From Alkaliphilus metalliredigens QYMF (lineage in GTDB: Bacteria > Bacillota > Clostridia > Peptostreptococcales > Natronincolaceae), in assembly GCF_000016985.1 (NCBI RefSeq), contig NC_009633.1, forward strand, positions 1,674,001-1,738,000: a stretch of 64,000 nt of DNA. The letters run 5' to 3'. Below, piece after piece: positions 33,859 through 43,035 of this stretch (the first letter of the stretch is position 1; each line of letters starts with the position of its first letter). Both the position numbers and the translations under genes were made by a program. The notes beneath the pieces are model-generated. The model saw nothing but the letters and a program-made list of their open reading frames with translations. It ran no database searches and had not been told where the DNA came from.

Positions 33859-33894
33859 ATTAATAATACATTGATTGATAATGGAGGGATTTTA

Positions 33895-34434
33895 GTGGAT
33901 ATAGAAAAAAAAGTTTGGGAAGTACTGTGTTCTGAAGAAGACATTGAAAATAGGCTGAAAGAACTTGGTGAACAGCTTTCAATTGAATATAAAGGTAAAA
34001 AGCTTTATGTTATTTCGCTATTAAAAGGAAGTTTTGTTTTCACCGCAGACTTAGTGCGACAACTTACCATACCAGTCAAAATAAATTTTATGACAACATC
34101 AAGCTATGGACATGATGAGAAAAGCAGTGGGCATGTGAAGATTGTAACAGATGTACAAGAGGATTTAACTGGGTATGATGTTTTGGTTGCTGATGACATT
34201 ACAGATTCAGGATTAACCATGAAGGAAGTCATGGATCACTTGAAATCTAAAAACCCATCAAGCGTCAAAAGTTGTGTATTATTGGATAAGCCAGATAGAA
34301 GAAAAGTGGATCTAGAGCCAGACTATGTTGGGTTTACCATTCCAGACAAGTTTGTTGTGGGTTATGGATTAAATTTTGGAGACTACTATCGAAATATACC
34401 CTATGTTTTTGTTGTAACAGATCAAGATCGTTAA
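33895..34434 (+). CDS. hpt: hypoxanthine phosphoribosyltransferase
   Basis: Hpt salvages hypoxanthine and guanine by joining them to phosphoribosyl pyrophosphate. The 179-residue protein shows SLLKGSFVFTADL, the flexible-loop MTTSSYG, the PRPP-binding VLVADDITDSGLT, and KPDRRKVDLEPDYVGFTIPD then FVVGYGLNFGDYYRN. All are diagnostic. GTG 33895 is chosen because TGGAGGGA lies 7 bases before; the frame opens 24 bases earlier without a ribosome site. The gene has its own promoter and terminator. Confidence 0.95.
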   Translation: MDIEKKVWEVLCSEEDIENRLKELGEQLSIEYKGKKLYVISLLKGSFVFTADLVRQLTIPVKINFMTTSSYGHDEKSSGHVKIVTDVQEDLTGYDVLVADDITDSGLTMKEVMDHLKSKNPSSVKSCVLLDKPDRRKVDLEPDYVGFTIPDKFVVGYGLNFGDYYRNIPYVFVVTDQDR

Positions 34435-34437
34435 TAG

Positions 34438-34467
34438 TTGTCTCAGCCTTGGCTGAGGCAATTTTTA
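34438..34467 (+). terminator. terminator after hpt
   Basis: TTGTCTCAGCC and GGCTGAGGCAA stem, then TTTTT. Confidence 0.85.
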
Positions 34468-34593
34468 TCTTCAGTGGAAAAAAGGACCCCCTTAAAATTA
34501 AGTCTTCTTCAATAAGGAGTCATTAATGGGTATATTAAAAGAGAAGCATGAAATGATAAATAAAAAGTAATAATGTGTCCGGAGGGATTATTT

Positions 34594-35757
34594 ATGAAGT
34601 TAGAAAGTCAAATAGAGAACTTGCAAGTGGAATTGAATCATATACGAAGAGAATTGCATCGTATCCCAGAGTTAGCCTTTGAGGAAGTTGAAACTGCTCA
34701 ATATATTATGAGGTATTTAGATGATTTAGGGATATTCTATGAAAAAGGTATTGCGGGGACAGGTGTTGTGGCCTATATCCCTGGTAGTCTAGGGAAAAAA
34801 ACCTATTGTTTTCGTGCGGATATGGACGCATTAAGTGTGGTTGAGGAAAATGAAATCGATTTTAGATCTATGAGTGAAGGAAGGATGCATGCCTGCGGTC
34901 ACGATGGACATATGACGATATTATTAGGGGTAGCAAAATATTTATCATTAAACAAAGAGAAGATAAAAGAGAATGTTCTTCTATTGTTTCAGCCTGCTGA
35001 AGAAGGACCTGGAGGCGCATTGCCTGTCATTGAATCAGGAATATTGGAAAAATATAATGTAGATGAAATTTATGGCTTGCATATTTTCCCTGGCATTGAA
35101 GAGGGGAAGATTGGTCTGAAATCTGGACCTATGATGTCTCAAACAGGGGAATTTGATGTGGCGGTCAAAGGGAGAAGTGGACATGGAGCCATGCCTCATA
35201 CGGCTATAGATAGTGTGGTGATTGCCAGTGAAATGGTTCTAGCCATGCAATCTATTGTGAGTCGAACCATCAATCCAATTGACCCGGCTGTTGTGACCAT
35301 GGGTAGAATAGAAGGTGGTGAACGAAGAAATATCATTGCAAAGGAGGTAACCCTAGAAGGAACAATTAGGGCCTTTAGTCAAGAAAACTATGATACGATT
35401 AAGGAAAGAATTCTTGAAATAAAGGAAGGGCTATCAAAGGCCCACAGATGTGAAATTGAAGTGATATTTCGAGACATGTATCCAGCGGTGTATAATGATG
35501 AAGCCTTAACTGAAGCCCTGATTTCAGCCCAAGAAAAAGGAACAGTTGAGTTGATTCCTCCCATCATGTTGGCTGAGGATTTTGCTTATTACCAAAGGGA
35601 GATCCCTGGGGTGTTCTTTTTCCTAGGAAGTGGAAATTTTGATAAAGGGTTCATCCATCCACTCCACCATGGGTGCTTTAATTTTGATGAACAAATTTTA
35701 GGTTACGGAGTACAATGCTTTGTGAATATACTAAAGCAACGAGGCGTAACTACGTAA
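34594..35757 (+). CDS. M20-family amidohydrolase/peptidase
   Basis: The 387-residue protein belongs to the M20D amidohydrolases (hippurate hydrolase/N-acetyl-L,L-diaminopimelate deacetylase-like), which remove acyl groups from amino acids. Visible are RRELHRIPELAFEEVETA, FRADMDAL (metal Asp), HACGHDGHMT, FQPAEEGPGGA (catalytic Glu pair), and GLHIFP. The dimer domain lies at about 185-300. Most relatives cannot be assigned a substrate from sequence. ATG 34594 follows CCGGAGGG. The gene overlaps the upstream leader of the CPBP gene by only a few bases. Confidence 0.88.
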   Translation: MKLESQIENLQVELNHIRRELHRIPELAFEEVETAQYIMRYLDDLGIFYEKGIAGTGVVAYIPGSLGKKTYCFRADMDALSVVEENEIDFRSMSEGRMHACGHDGHMTILLGVAKYLSLNKEKIKENVLLLFQPAEEGPGGALPVIESGILEKYNVDEIYGLHIFPGIEEGKIGLKSGPMMSQTGEFDVAVKGRSGHGAMPHTAIDSVVIASEMVLAMQSIVSRTINPIDPAVVTMGRIEGGERRNIIAKEVTLEGTIRAFSQENYDTIKERILEIKEGLSKAHRCEIEVIFRDMYPAVYNDEALTEALISAQEKGTVELIPPIMLAEDFAYYQREIPGVFFFLGSGNFDKGFIHPLHHGCFNFDEQILGYGVQCFVNILKQRGVTT

Positions 35758-35777
35758 CTGAAAGGAGTGAAAAGGTT

Positions 35778-36782
35778 ATGGACAATAAATTAAAAGTTTT
35801 AGATGCCAATATTTTGTATATAATTGGGGCCTTTCTTTTTATTACCTTAGGATCCTATTTTCAAGGAAGAAGTTTGCTTTCAGGGCTAATCATCACCCAA
35901 TACATACTGATCCTCTTACCACCATTGATTTACTTAAAAGGAAAAGCGTTTTCCATTAAAAAAACCATGAGATTTAATCGGATTTCCTTTAAACACGGCA
36001 TGCTGGTTACCCTGATTACGCTGTTAATGTATCCTACTGCCATTTTTGCAAATGCCTTAATGATGACATTAATGAGCTTCGTAGGGAACTTAAATATCCC
36101 AGCTTTGCCAACTGCAACTAGCGGGGGAGAATATATTGTGTTAATGGTGATTATTTCAGTATCTGCTGGGATTTGTGAAGAAGTGTTCTTTAGAGGATTT
36201 ATTCTTTCTGGATATGAAAGGTTAGGCCAGCGTAAAGCCATTATTATTTCTGCTGTGTTGTTTGGGCTTTTTCATTTGAATCTATATAATTTAGCAGGAC
36301 CCATTGTACTGGGATTAGTCTTTGGGTATTTAGTGATTTTGACGGATTCTATTTATGCGGGTATCATTGGACATACTGTAAACAATGGTTTTGCCGTGAC
36401 GTTGGGATTTGCAATCAATAGGTTGATTGAGAGGACGCCAAATGTGGTAGATTCTGAACCAGAGATAATCTCTACTACCACAGCATTATTATTTAATGTG
36501 ATGTTTTTTGGTATCATTGCCATTGCAACAGGTTATGTAGCTCTTCGATTGGTCCGGATTATCAAAAAAGATTTGAATCTTGGAAAAGAAGGAATATCAG
36601 AAACCCTGGTAGTACATAAGAAAGAAGGACTCATCAAAACTGAGGAATTAATGGTAGATGAACAATTGACTTTAAAGACAGAAGTGACAGAATGGTGGGA
36701 GTTTGCACCGCTAGCTTTATTTATTCCGCTCTTCCTGTTTGTGGCATTTCATCAGTTGAGGGAAATTATTTTATTGGGATAA
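35778..36782 (+). CDS. CPBP-family intramembrane metalloprotease
   Basis: A 334-residue membrane protein. The CPBP/Abi signature is clear: EEVFFRGFI (Glu134, Glu135), a HLNLYNL segment and GHTVNNGFA. About eight membrane segments are predicted by eye. The family processes prenylated or bacteriocin-type substrates inside the membrane, but the target here is unknown. ATG 35778 follows AAAGGAGTG. It lies 20 bp after the amidohydrolase and is probably co-transcribed with it. Confidence 0.88.
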   Translation: MDNKLKVLDANILYIIGAFLFITLGSYFQGRSLLSGLIITQYILILLPPLIYLKGKAFSIKKTMRFNRISFKHGMLVTLITLLMYPTAIFANALMMTLMSFVGNLNIPALPTATSGGEYIVLMVIISVSAGICEEVFFRGFILSGYERLGQRKAIIISAVLFGLFHLNLYNLAGPIVLGLVFGYLVILTDSIYAGIIGHTVNNGFAVTLGFAINRLIERTPNVVDSEPEIISTTTALLFNVMFFGIIAIATGYVALRLVRIIKKDLNLGKEGISETLVVHKKEGLIKTEELMVDEQLTLKTEVTEWWEFAPLALFIPLFLFVAFHQLREIILLG

Positions 36783-36810
36783 ACAAAATATCAACTTAAC
36801 AATACTGTAT

Positions 36811-36836
36811 AAAAGGATGATTGAATCATCCTTTTT
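36811..36836 (+). terminator. terminator after the CPBP gene
   Basis: AAAAGGATGAT and ATCATCCTTTTT stem with a 2-4 base loop. Confidence 0.85.
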
Positions 36837-36910
36837 ATATTGAGAAGTCACACATCGTGTAGATGTATATTTTCAAATAAGCAATTAAAGTAGAGAAAGG
36901 TTGTGTTGTT

Positions 36911-38326
36911 TTGAAGCGATTGAGAAAGCGTTATTTTTTATATGTTATTTTTTCAGTAGCTTTTTTAACAAGCATATTTCATTTAGTAAAACCGCTGCCT
37001 GAAGATATCTCTTTTAATGGAGCATTCCACGCCGTCACCGACGTAGAATTTCTTAGTGACATAACCTATGTAATGGAAGATGGAAATGGAATACAAGAAC
37101 AGGCGATTTTTAAACGAATACATGAATCAATTGATGCAGCAGAAGATTACATTGTCATAGATATGTTTTTATTTAATGATGATTATGATAGAGCGTATTC
37201 GTATCCAGAATTGAGCATGGAATTATCTAATGCTTTGGTTCAAAAAAGAAAAGAACAACCAGATGTGGAAATTGTTTTTATTACGGATAGGATTAATTCT
37301 GTATATGGTACTTATACGATTGAACAACTGGAAAAAATGAAAGCCCAAGGAATAGAAGTTATTGAAACTGATATGAGAAAACTCAGAGATTCTAATCCGT
37401 TATATTCTGGCTTTTGGCGTGCTTATATACAGTGGTTTGGTACGGATGGATTCGATTGGTTGCCCAATCCATTTGGAACGGAGTCACCTTCTGTAAATGT
37501 ACGTTCTTATCTCGAACTTTTAAATTTCAAAGCGAATCACCGTAAAGTAGTCTTGACAGAAAAAGAAGCGATTATTAGTTCTGGAAACCCACACGATGCA
37601 AGTGCTTTTCACTCAAATATAGCGTTTGTATTAAAAGGGGATATTGTAGGTGATTTTTTGACTACTGAAAAAACAGTGGCTAGTATTTCAGGGAGTAACA
37701 TTGAATTTGAATATATTGAAAGTGATATGAAGACAAATGCAGATATAAATGTAAAAGTAATAACTGAAGGACAAATTAAGAAGGAATTATTAGATTCTAT
37801 TAATAGTACGGAAAATGGCGATGAAATTAGAATGGGTATGTTTTATCTATCGGATAGGGACATTGTTACTGCTCTTAAAAATGCTGCCAATAGTGGCGTT
37901 GACATCAAGCTTGTATTAGACCCGAATAAAGATGCCTTTGGTATGGAGAAAAGTGGAATTCCAAATAGGCAGGTGGCAAGTGAACTGACAAACAATAGTC
38001 CGGTTGAGGTACGTTGGTATGATACCCAAGGGGAACAATATCATTCAAAAATAACACTCATAAAAAAAGAGAAAGAATCTATCATTATTGGTGGTTCTGC
38101 CAATTTAACCAAGCGTAATATTGGTGATTTAAATTTAGAAACAAATGTAATGATCGTTGCAGATAATGATAAAGAAATTAGCAGCGAAGTTTATAATTAT
38201 TTTGAAACAATATGGAATAACGTAGAGGGCGTATATACAACTGACTATGTTATCTATCAAGATGATTCTGTGATGAAAAAAGTATTGTACCGAATTCAAG
38301 AATGGACTGGATTATCTACATTTTAA
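36911..38326 (+). CDS. membrane-anchored phospholipase D-like protein
   Basis: The 471-residue protein starts at TTG 36911, after GAGAAAGG. It has an N-terminal membrane segment (about 8-24). Two HKD-type motifs follow: NHRKVVLTEKEAIISSGNPH (about 208) and YHSKITLIKKEKESIIIGGS then ANLT (about 376). These are the paired active-site boxes of PLDc_2 proteins, which include cardiolipin synthases. Most of the chain should face outside the cell. It stands alone with a terminator after it. Its substrate is not clear. Confidence 0.85.
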   Translation: MKRLRKRYFLYVIFSVAFLTSIFHLVKPLPEDISFNGAFHAVTDVEFLSDITYVMEDGNGIQEQAIFKRIHESIDAAEDYIVIDMFLFNDDYDRAYSYPELSMELSNALVQKRKEQPDVEIVFITDRINSVYGTYTIEQLEKMKAQGIEVIETDMRKLRDSNPLYSGFWRAYIQWFGTDGFDWLPNPFGTESPSVNVRSYLELLNFKANHRKVVLTEKEAIISSGNPHDASAFHSNIAFVLKGDIVGDFLTTEKTVASISGSNIEFEYIESDMKTNADINVKVITEGQIKKELLDSINSTENGDEIRMGMFYLSDRDIVTALKNAANSGVDIKLVLDPNKDAFGMEKSGIPNRQVASELTNNSPVEVRWYDTQGEQYHSKITLIKKEKESIIIGGSANLTKRNIGDLNLETNVMIVADNDKEISSEVYNYFETIWNNVEGVYTTDYVIYQDDSVMKKVLYRIQEWTGLSTF

Positions 38327-38367
38327 ACGAATGCTTTTATGCGAATATCAAGTAAAAGAACAGATGA

Positions 38368-38395
38368 AAAAAGGACTGAGGGGACAGTCCTTTTT
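38368..38395 (+). terminator. terminator after the phospholipase D-like gene
   Basis: AAAAAGGACTG and CAGTCCTTTTT stem with a 6-base loop. Confidence 0.85.
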
Positions 38396-38593
38396 CTTCT
38401 TCAATATATATTCATATATTAAAGGGGGAATGAGAAAATAGTATTGTTATTACAACAACAATTTACCACTCTTTTAGACATAAATCAACAAGTTACATCA
38501 ATTGTTACGTTTATTTAAATAAGTTATTGAATTTGCTTAATGAAGTATAACATTTCTCTTCTTACTCAATAATAAGAAGAGGGAGGGGTGCTT

Positions 38594-38794
38594 ATGTCAA
38601 AGGAATTAAGGGAGAAAGAATTTACTCCTGAGTTGATGATGAAGTATGAAATCGCAGAGGAACTAGGTCTGCTTGAAAAAGTTAAATCTTTTGGTTGGGG
38701 AGGATTAACCGCCAAGGAAACGGGACGAATCGGTGGCTTAATAACAGTAAGAAAAAAGAAAAATCAAAATAGAGATCAAAACAAGGGAGAATAG
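38594..38794 (+). CDS. small acid-soluble spore protein, alpha/beta type
   Basis: The 66-residue protein starts at ATG 38594 after GGAGGGG. It reads KYEIAEELGLLEKVKSFGWG then GLTAKETGRIGGLI, matching the alpha/beta SASP pattern of the SspF-like minor branch. SASPs coat spore DNA and protect it from UV and heat. Expression in the forespore by sigma-G is expected, but no clear sigma-G promoter was located. It is followed by a strong terminator. Confidence 0.85.
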   Translation: MSKELREKEFTPELMMKYEIAEELGLLEKVKSFGWGGLTAKETGRIGGLITVRKKKNQNRDQNKGE

Positions 38795-38820
38795 ATGGAT
38801 CCATCTATTCTTGTTTTTTT
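38781..38820 (+). terminator. terminator after the SASP gene
   Basis: GAATAGATGGATCCATCTATTC is a perfect palindrome at 38789-38810, extended by ACAAG/CTTGT and followed by a T-run. Confidence 0.85.
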
Positions 38821-38871
38821 GGTTAAAATGAAGGATAATGAAAGAAATATATGATGAATAGGAGTTATTTT

Positions 38872-39624
38872 ATGTCTGAACAGTATGGTGAATTTGCTTA
38901 CCTGTATGACCGATTAATGGAGGATGTCAACTATCCCCAATGGATTGATTATATTGAAGAAATTTTTAAACGAGAGAACTTGACAGAAAAAGAAGTACTT
39001 GAGCTTGCCTGTGGAACAGGAAATATCACGATGCCCCTAGCTAAAAGGGGATATCGCATAACAGCATCAGATCTGTCTCAGGATATGTTAACTGTGGCAC
39101 ATGAAAAATCCTTGGAGAATCACGTTGATGTGGTGTTTGTGAATCAAAATATGGCGGAGATAGAATTTCATAGGCAGTTTCCATGTATACTGTGTTTATG
39201 TGATGGCATTAACTATGTCATTGAACCTGAAGATTTAATGGATACTTATCAGGGAATTTATGAGCATCTTCAAGAGGGTGGGCTTTTTATCTTCGACATT
39301 AGCTCGTATTATAAATTGAAGTATGTTCTAGGGGAGCATACCTTTGGCGAAAATTTAGATGACCTGGTGTATTTGTGGGAGAATTCATTTGATGAAGAAG
39401 ATGAAATCATCGAGATGAATTTAACATTTTTCACCCAAGGGAAAGACAAGGGTCAATGCTATGAAAAATTTGAAGAAACACATTTTCAAAAGGCCTATCA
39501 GGCAACTCATCTTGTACAAATGTTAAAAGCTGTTGGATTTAGCCAAATTTCCACCCAAGAAGCATTTACATTTGAGTCGGTGAAGGAACAAACTGAAAGG
39601 ATCTTTTTTATATGTAAAAAGTAA
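38872..39624 (+). CDS. class I SAM-dependent methyltransferase
   Basis: The 250-residue protein starts at ATG 38872 after TAGGAG. It begins SEQYGEFAYLYDRLMEDVNY then PQWIDYI, followed by SAM motif I VLELACGTGNITMPLA (about 42-57), ASDLSQDML, and the acidic LCLCDGINYV. The chain resembles small-molecule or protein methyltransferases (methyltransf_25) in clostridia. The substrate is unknown. It stands alone with an AT-rich end region. Confidence 0.85.
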   Translation: MSEQYGEFAYLYDRLMEDVNYPQWIDYIEEIFKRENLTEKEVLELACGTGNITMPLAKRGYRITASDLSQDMLTVAHEKSLENHVDVVFVNQNMAEIEFHRQFPCILCLCDGINYVIEPEDLMDTYQGIYEHLQEGGLFIFDISSYYKLKYVLGEHTFGENLDDLVYLWENSFDEEDEIIEMNLTFFTQGKDKGQCYEKFEETHFQKAYQATHLVQMLKAVGFSQISTQEAFTFESVKEQTERIFFICKK

Positions 39625-39742
39625 AATAAAATATTGGGTAAATATTGATACAATTTAGATGATTTTATTGTATAAAATAACCAAACAGGGAAACAATATA
39701 GTAAGATTACCATGTAGCCTATGGTTTATTAATAAGAAAATC

Positions 39743-39771
39743 TTGACAGTGTATTATGCCTATGATACACT
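39743..39771 (+). promoter_or_regulatory. sigma-A-type promoter for the cold-shock gene
   Basis: TTGACA at 39743-39748, a 17-base gap and TACACT at 39766-39771. It lies 62 bases upstream of the ATG at 39834, leaving a leader of about 55 bases. Confidence 0.75.
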
Positions 39772-39833
39772 TAAGGTGAATTTAGGTACATAGTATCTGA
39801 GTCAAATATTTGTTCTATAGGAGGAATTTTTTA

Positions 39834-40034
39834 ATGGAAAAAGGTACAGTTAAATGGTTTAACTCTGAAAAAGGGTATGGATTTATCACAAGAGAAAACG
39901 GGGACGATGTATTCGTACATTTCTCAGCGATCACAATGGATGGGTTCAAAACTTTAGAAGAAGGTCAAGCAGTTCAATTTGAAATTATTCAAGGCGACAA
40001 AGGACCTCAAGCTACAAACGTAGAAAGAGCTTAG
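39834..40034 (+). CDS. cold-shock family nucleic-acid-binding protein
   Basis: The 66-residue single-domain protein reads [20 protein letters not shown], then [10 protein letters not shown] and ATNVERA. KGYGFI and VFVHF are the two RNA-binding boxes (RNP1 and RNP2). Proteins of this size bind single-stranded RNA and act as RNA chaperones. ATG 39834 follows TAGGAGGA. A long leader precedes it, common for cold-shock genes. The exact csp paralogue cannot be named. Confidence 0.95.
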   Translation: MEKGTVKWFNSEKGYGFITRENGDDVFVHFSAITMDGFKTLEEGQAVQFEIIQGDKGPQATNVERA

Positions 40035-40128
40035 TTTTAAAACGAGCTTAATCTTAGGAAATCATCGATTCTGAATATAATCCATTTGGATAGAAATAAT
40101 ATATGTAGTTTAGAACGATTGAGCCGAA

Positions 40129-40163
40129 GGAAGCAAGTTGGGAAACCAACTTGTTTCTTTTTT
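40129..40163 (+). terminator. terminator after the cold-shock gene
   Basis: GGAAGCAAGTTGG, a GAAA loop, CCAACTTGTTTC, then TTTTTT. Confidence 0.85.
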
Positions 40164-40327
40164 GATTGTTTACAAATGAAAAGTAAAAAATTTGTTATAA
40201 TAGAGTAATAGGTGGACAAGTATTGATTTTGTGAGATTGAATCATAGAAAGTACGAAGTGGAAATCACAAATGTATTTTATGTGAGTGATAGATACGCCA
40301 TGGTATGTAAAGGAGAGGAGCAAAAAA

Positions 40328-41206
40328 ATGAGCAGTAGAATCATTAGAGCCACTGCAGCAAACAGTAGTATTAGAGCCTTTGTGGCCAACACAACAAACT
40401 TAGTTGAGAAAGCAAGAGGATTTCATCAGACAAGCCCTGTTGCCAGCGCAGCCCTTGGACGAACATTGACAGCCACTTCAATGATGGGAGTCATGTTGAA
40501 GGGAGAAAAACAAAAAATTACAACAAAAATTAATGGCGGTGGGCCATTGGGCGTTATTTTAGTTGTTGGAGATTCTGAGGGAAATGTAAAGGGGTATGTG
40601 GGGAATCCACAGGTTGAAAGCACAAATATTCGTCCGGGAAAACTGGATGTAGGCGCAGCTGTAGGGAGTGATGGTGAGATTACCGTTATCAAGGACCTGG
40701 GAATGAAAAAACCTTATGTTGGCACAGCGCCACTGGTGTCAGGAGAAATCGGAGAGGATTTTGCTACCTATTTTTTAAATTCAGAGCAACAACCATCAGC
40801 TGTATCATTAGGTGTATTGATAGATATAGATTATCGTATCAAAGCTTCGGGAGGCTTTATCATACAAGTATTACCTAATGTACAAGAAGCGGTGTTGGCA
40901 AAGCTGGAGTCTCGTATTGGTCAACTGGAATCGATTACAGTAATGATGGAGCAGGGAATGAATGAAGTGGATATTTTAAATCATGTATTAGAGGGAATGG
41001 ATCCTAAAATTGTTGAAACATATGAAGTGGATTTTGAATGTGATTGTAATGTAGCGAGATTCGAAAAAGGCTTGATTAGTATTGGAAGACAAGAGATTAG
41101 GGAAATGATTGAGGAAGACGAAAATACAGAATTGGTTTGTCATTTCTGTAATAAAAAATATCATTTTAATAAAGAACAACTACAGGGACTCTTAGATGAA
41201 ATGTAA
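40328..41206 (+). CDS. hslO: redox-regulated chaperone Hsp33
   Basis: Hsp33 protects proteins during oxidative stress. The 292-residue protein starts at ATG 40328 after GGAGAGGAG. It has the N-terminal Hsp33 fold (RATAANSSIRAFVANTTNLV, KINGGGPLG, GYVGNP) and a C-terminal zinc site with CDC at about 236 and CHFC at about 268. When oxidised, these cysteines release zinc and switch the chaperone on. It is a single gene, 121 bp upstream of the tRNA cluster. Confidence 0.96.
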   Translation: MSSRIIRATAANSSIRAFVANTTNLVEKARGFHQTSPVASAALGRTLTATSMMGVMLKGEKQKITTKINGGGPLGVILVVGDSEGNVKGYVGNPQVESTNIRPGKLDVGAAVGSDGEITVIKDLGMKKPYVGTAPLVSGEIGEDFATYFLNSEQQPSAVSLGVLIDIDYRIKASGGFIIQVLPNVQEAVLAKLESRIGQLESITVMMEQGMNEVDILNHVLEGMDPKIVETYEVDFECDCNVARFEKGLISIGRQEIREMIEEDENTELVCHFCNKKYHFNKEQLQGLLDEM

Positions 41207-41260
41207 GGATAGAAACTAAAAAAGTTAACGATGGCAGGAGAGTCATCATACTGAAATGAC

Positions 41261-41289
41261 TTGACAAAAGTGATAAAAGTAGGTATAAT
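41261..41289 (+). promoter_or_regulatory. strong promoter for the tRNA cluster
   Basis: TTGACA at 41261-41266, a 17-base gap, and a perfect TATAAT at 41284-41289. The first tRNA starts 19 bases later. Confidence 0.9.
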
Positions 41290-41307
41290 CAAACTTGTGA
41301 TTGTTGT

Positions 41308-41383
41308 GGGCACATAGCTCAGCTGGGAGAGCACCTGCCTTACAAGCAGGGGGTCACAGGTTCGAGCCCTGTTGCGCCCACCA
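41308..41383 (+). tRNA. tRNA-Val (anticodon TAC)
   Basis: A full cloverleaf with an encoded CCA: the anticodon loop CTTACAA gives TAC, the D arm reads GCTCAGCTGGGAGAGC, and the T arm ACAGGTTCGAGCCCTGT. The acceptor stem GGGCACA pairs with TGCGCCC except for A5 against C68; a G at position 5 would be the usual base. Confidence 0.93.
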
Positions 41384-41459
41384 GCCCAGATAGCTCAGTC
41401 GGTAGAGCAGGGGACTGAAAATCCCCGTGTCGGTGGTTCGATTCCGCCTCTGGGCACCA
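41384..41459 (+). tRNA. tRNA-Phe (anticodon GAA)
   Basis: Starts directly after the CCA of tRNA-Val. The acceptor GCCCAGA pairs with TCTGGGC, the anticodon loop reads CTGAAAA (GAA), and CCA is encoded. Confidence 0.95.
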
Positions 41460-41477
41460 TTTACATTAAAACATTAA

Positions 41478-41552
<75 letters not shown>

Positions 41553-41592
41553 TTAATTAATTAGCTGAGAATAACATATGAGCTACAATCCA

Positions 41593-41619
41593 GATGAATC
41601 TAATAGATTCATCTTTTTT
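41593..41619 (+). terminator. terminator after the tRNA cluster
   Basis: GATGAATCTA and TAGATTCATC stem, then TTTTTT. Confidence 0.85.
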
Positions 41620-41797
41620 AATTGCCAAAACATATCTATTAGACGTAGATTGGATCTAATTGAGAAAATTTTTTTAGGGTATATAATGAATAGCAATAGA
41701 GAATTGGGTTTATTTCAATTTAATGCTACTGGGCTCATAGAATATGATTATAGATAAAACATATACTACTAGTACAGCAGAAAGGAGTGATATCTAT

Positions 41798-42709
41798 ATG
41801 AATTTGCTGGCAATTTCAATGAGAGGAAGCGTCGAAAAATTACAATCAAACCTGTCGAAGCAAATTGAATCCTTCAAGGGAGAAGGAATTTTAATTAATG
41901 AAAAAGTGACCGAAGAAGGTCATCACCATATAATCCAATACAATGTTAATATTCAGAGCATTAAAAACTATCCGATTAGTGATTTTATTAATATATTTAA
42001 ATATTGCACAGCTAACGCAATCAGCGAGTATATTTTAGGTTATGAAGAACCGCGGTTTATTGGTCGAATTATCTCTGAAGATTATGCTTACTTTGAAATC
42101 AAAGAGAAGCTAGAGCTACAGAAAAAAGCCTTTGACTTACTAGATGATGAAAGTAATACCTTATTATTATCAGAAGGTGAGTTTCGTAATCGGAAAACAT
42201 TTATCTTGGAAAAAATTGTAGATTACTTTAATAACAATACGCAAATTGACTTAATGGGTTTTGTCACATTCAGATTGAAGGATTACTTGATGGAGCTAAA
42301 TGAAGTGGTTGAAAGAGCTGCTGAAGACTTATTGGTTAATAAAGAATATAGTGAATTTATTAAGCTCTTGAAATATTTTGTAGATATTCAGGAGCCTAAG
42401 GTGGATTTAGTCCATGTGGTGCTGAATCGAGAAAATAGCTATGAGTTATATGATAAAAATAATAATGTGATTGAAAATGAATACTTAAAGGATGTGGCCA
42501 CAGAAATTAAGGATCGAAACATTAATTATGAGGATATTCTCATTAGTTCATTGATCACAATTGCCCCAAGTGAAATTTTCATCCATCAGGTGTCCAATAC
42601 AAAAAATCATGAGATGATTAAAACCATAGGTGGGATATTTATTGACAAGGTGAAAACGTGTGAGGGATGTGAGTGGTGCACCTTAAAGCTAGAGGTGAAA
42701 AAGGAATAA
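41798..42709 (+). CDS. ytxC: sporulation protein YtxC-like
   Basis: The 303-residue protein starts at ATG 41798 after AAAGGAGTG. It reads MNLLAISMRGSVEKLQSNLS, then INIFKYCTANAISEYILGYE and FVTFRLKDYLMELNEVVERA, with a CEGCEWCTLKLE tail. This is the pattern of the YtxC sporulation family, expressed under sigma-E or sigma-G in spore formers; its exact role is unknown. It is followed at once by the 80-bp repeats. Confidence 0.8.
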   Translation: MNLLAISMRGSVEKLQSNLSKQIESFKGEGILINEKVTEEGHHHIIQYNVNIQSIKNYPISDFINIFKYCTANAISEYILGYEEPRFIGRIISEDYAYFEIKEKLELQKKAFDLLDDESNTLLLSEGEFRNRKTFILEKIVDYFNNNTQIDLMGFVTFRLKDYLMELNEVVERAAEDLLVNKEYSEFIKLLKYFVDIQEPKVDLVHVVLNRENSYELYDKNNNVIENEYLKDVATEIKDRNINYEDILISSLITIAPSEIFIHQVSNTKNHEMIKTIGGIFIDKVKTCEGCEWCTLKLEVKKE

Positions 42710-42710
42710 A

Positions 42711-42790
42711 AATTCGTCTTACGCTATCGCGACGACTCATGGCGCACTTAAATTTAAAACGAGCGTTGTTTTAAATTTCAAGTGCTTAAG
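42711..42790 (+). repeat. 80-bp intergenic repeat, copy A
   Basis: It starts AATTCGTCTTACGCTATCG and ends CAAGTGCTTAAG. It contains a strong hairpin (GCACTTAAATTTAAAAC, loop GAGCGTT, GTTTTAAATTTCAAGTGC). It begins 2 bases after the ytxC stop codon. A second copy follows directly. Confidence 0.85.
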
Positions 42791-42870
42791 AATTCGTCTG
42801 ATGCTGTCGCATCGACTCATAGCGCACTTAAATTTAAAACGGGCGTTATTTTAAATTTCAAGTGCTTAAA
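42791..42870 (+). repeat. 80-bp intergenic repeat, copy B
   Basis: Starts AATTCGTCTGATGCTGTCG and has the same hairpin. It is in exact tandem with copy A, at a period of 80 bases. Confidence 0.85.
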
Positions 42871-42874
42871 AAAC

Positions 42875-42904
42875 AAAGCCCTGGATTGAAAATCCAGGCT
42901 TTTA
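42875..42904 (+). terminator. terminator after ytxC and the repeats
   Basis: AAAGCCCTGGATT, a GAAA loop, ATCCAGGCTTTT. Confidence 0.8.
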
Positions 42905-43035
42905 TAGTATCGGGGACTATTCTATGTCGATCTTAGAAAGCAAATGATAGGAATACTGGAAAACTGGTGTTTTGACAAAAACAGTGATATAATTTTCAAA
43001 GATGTCTAACAAGCAACAAAAGATGAGGTGGAGAA

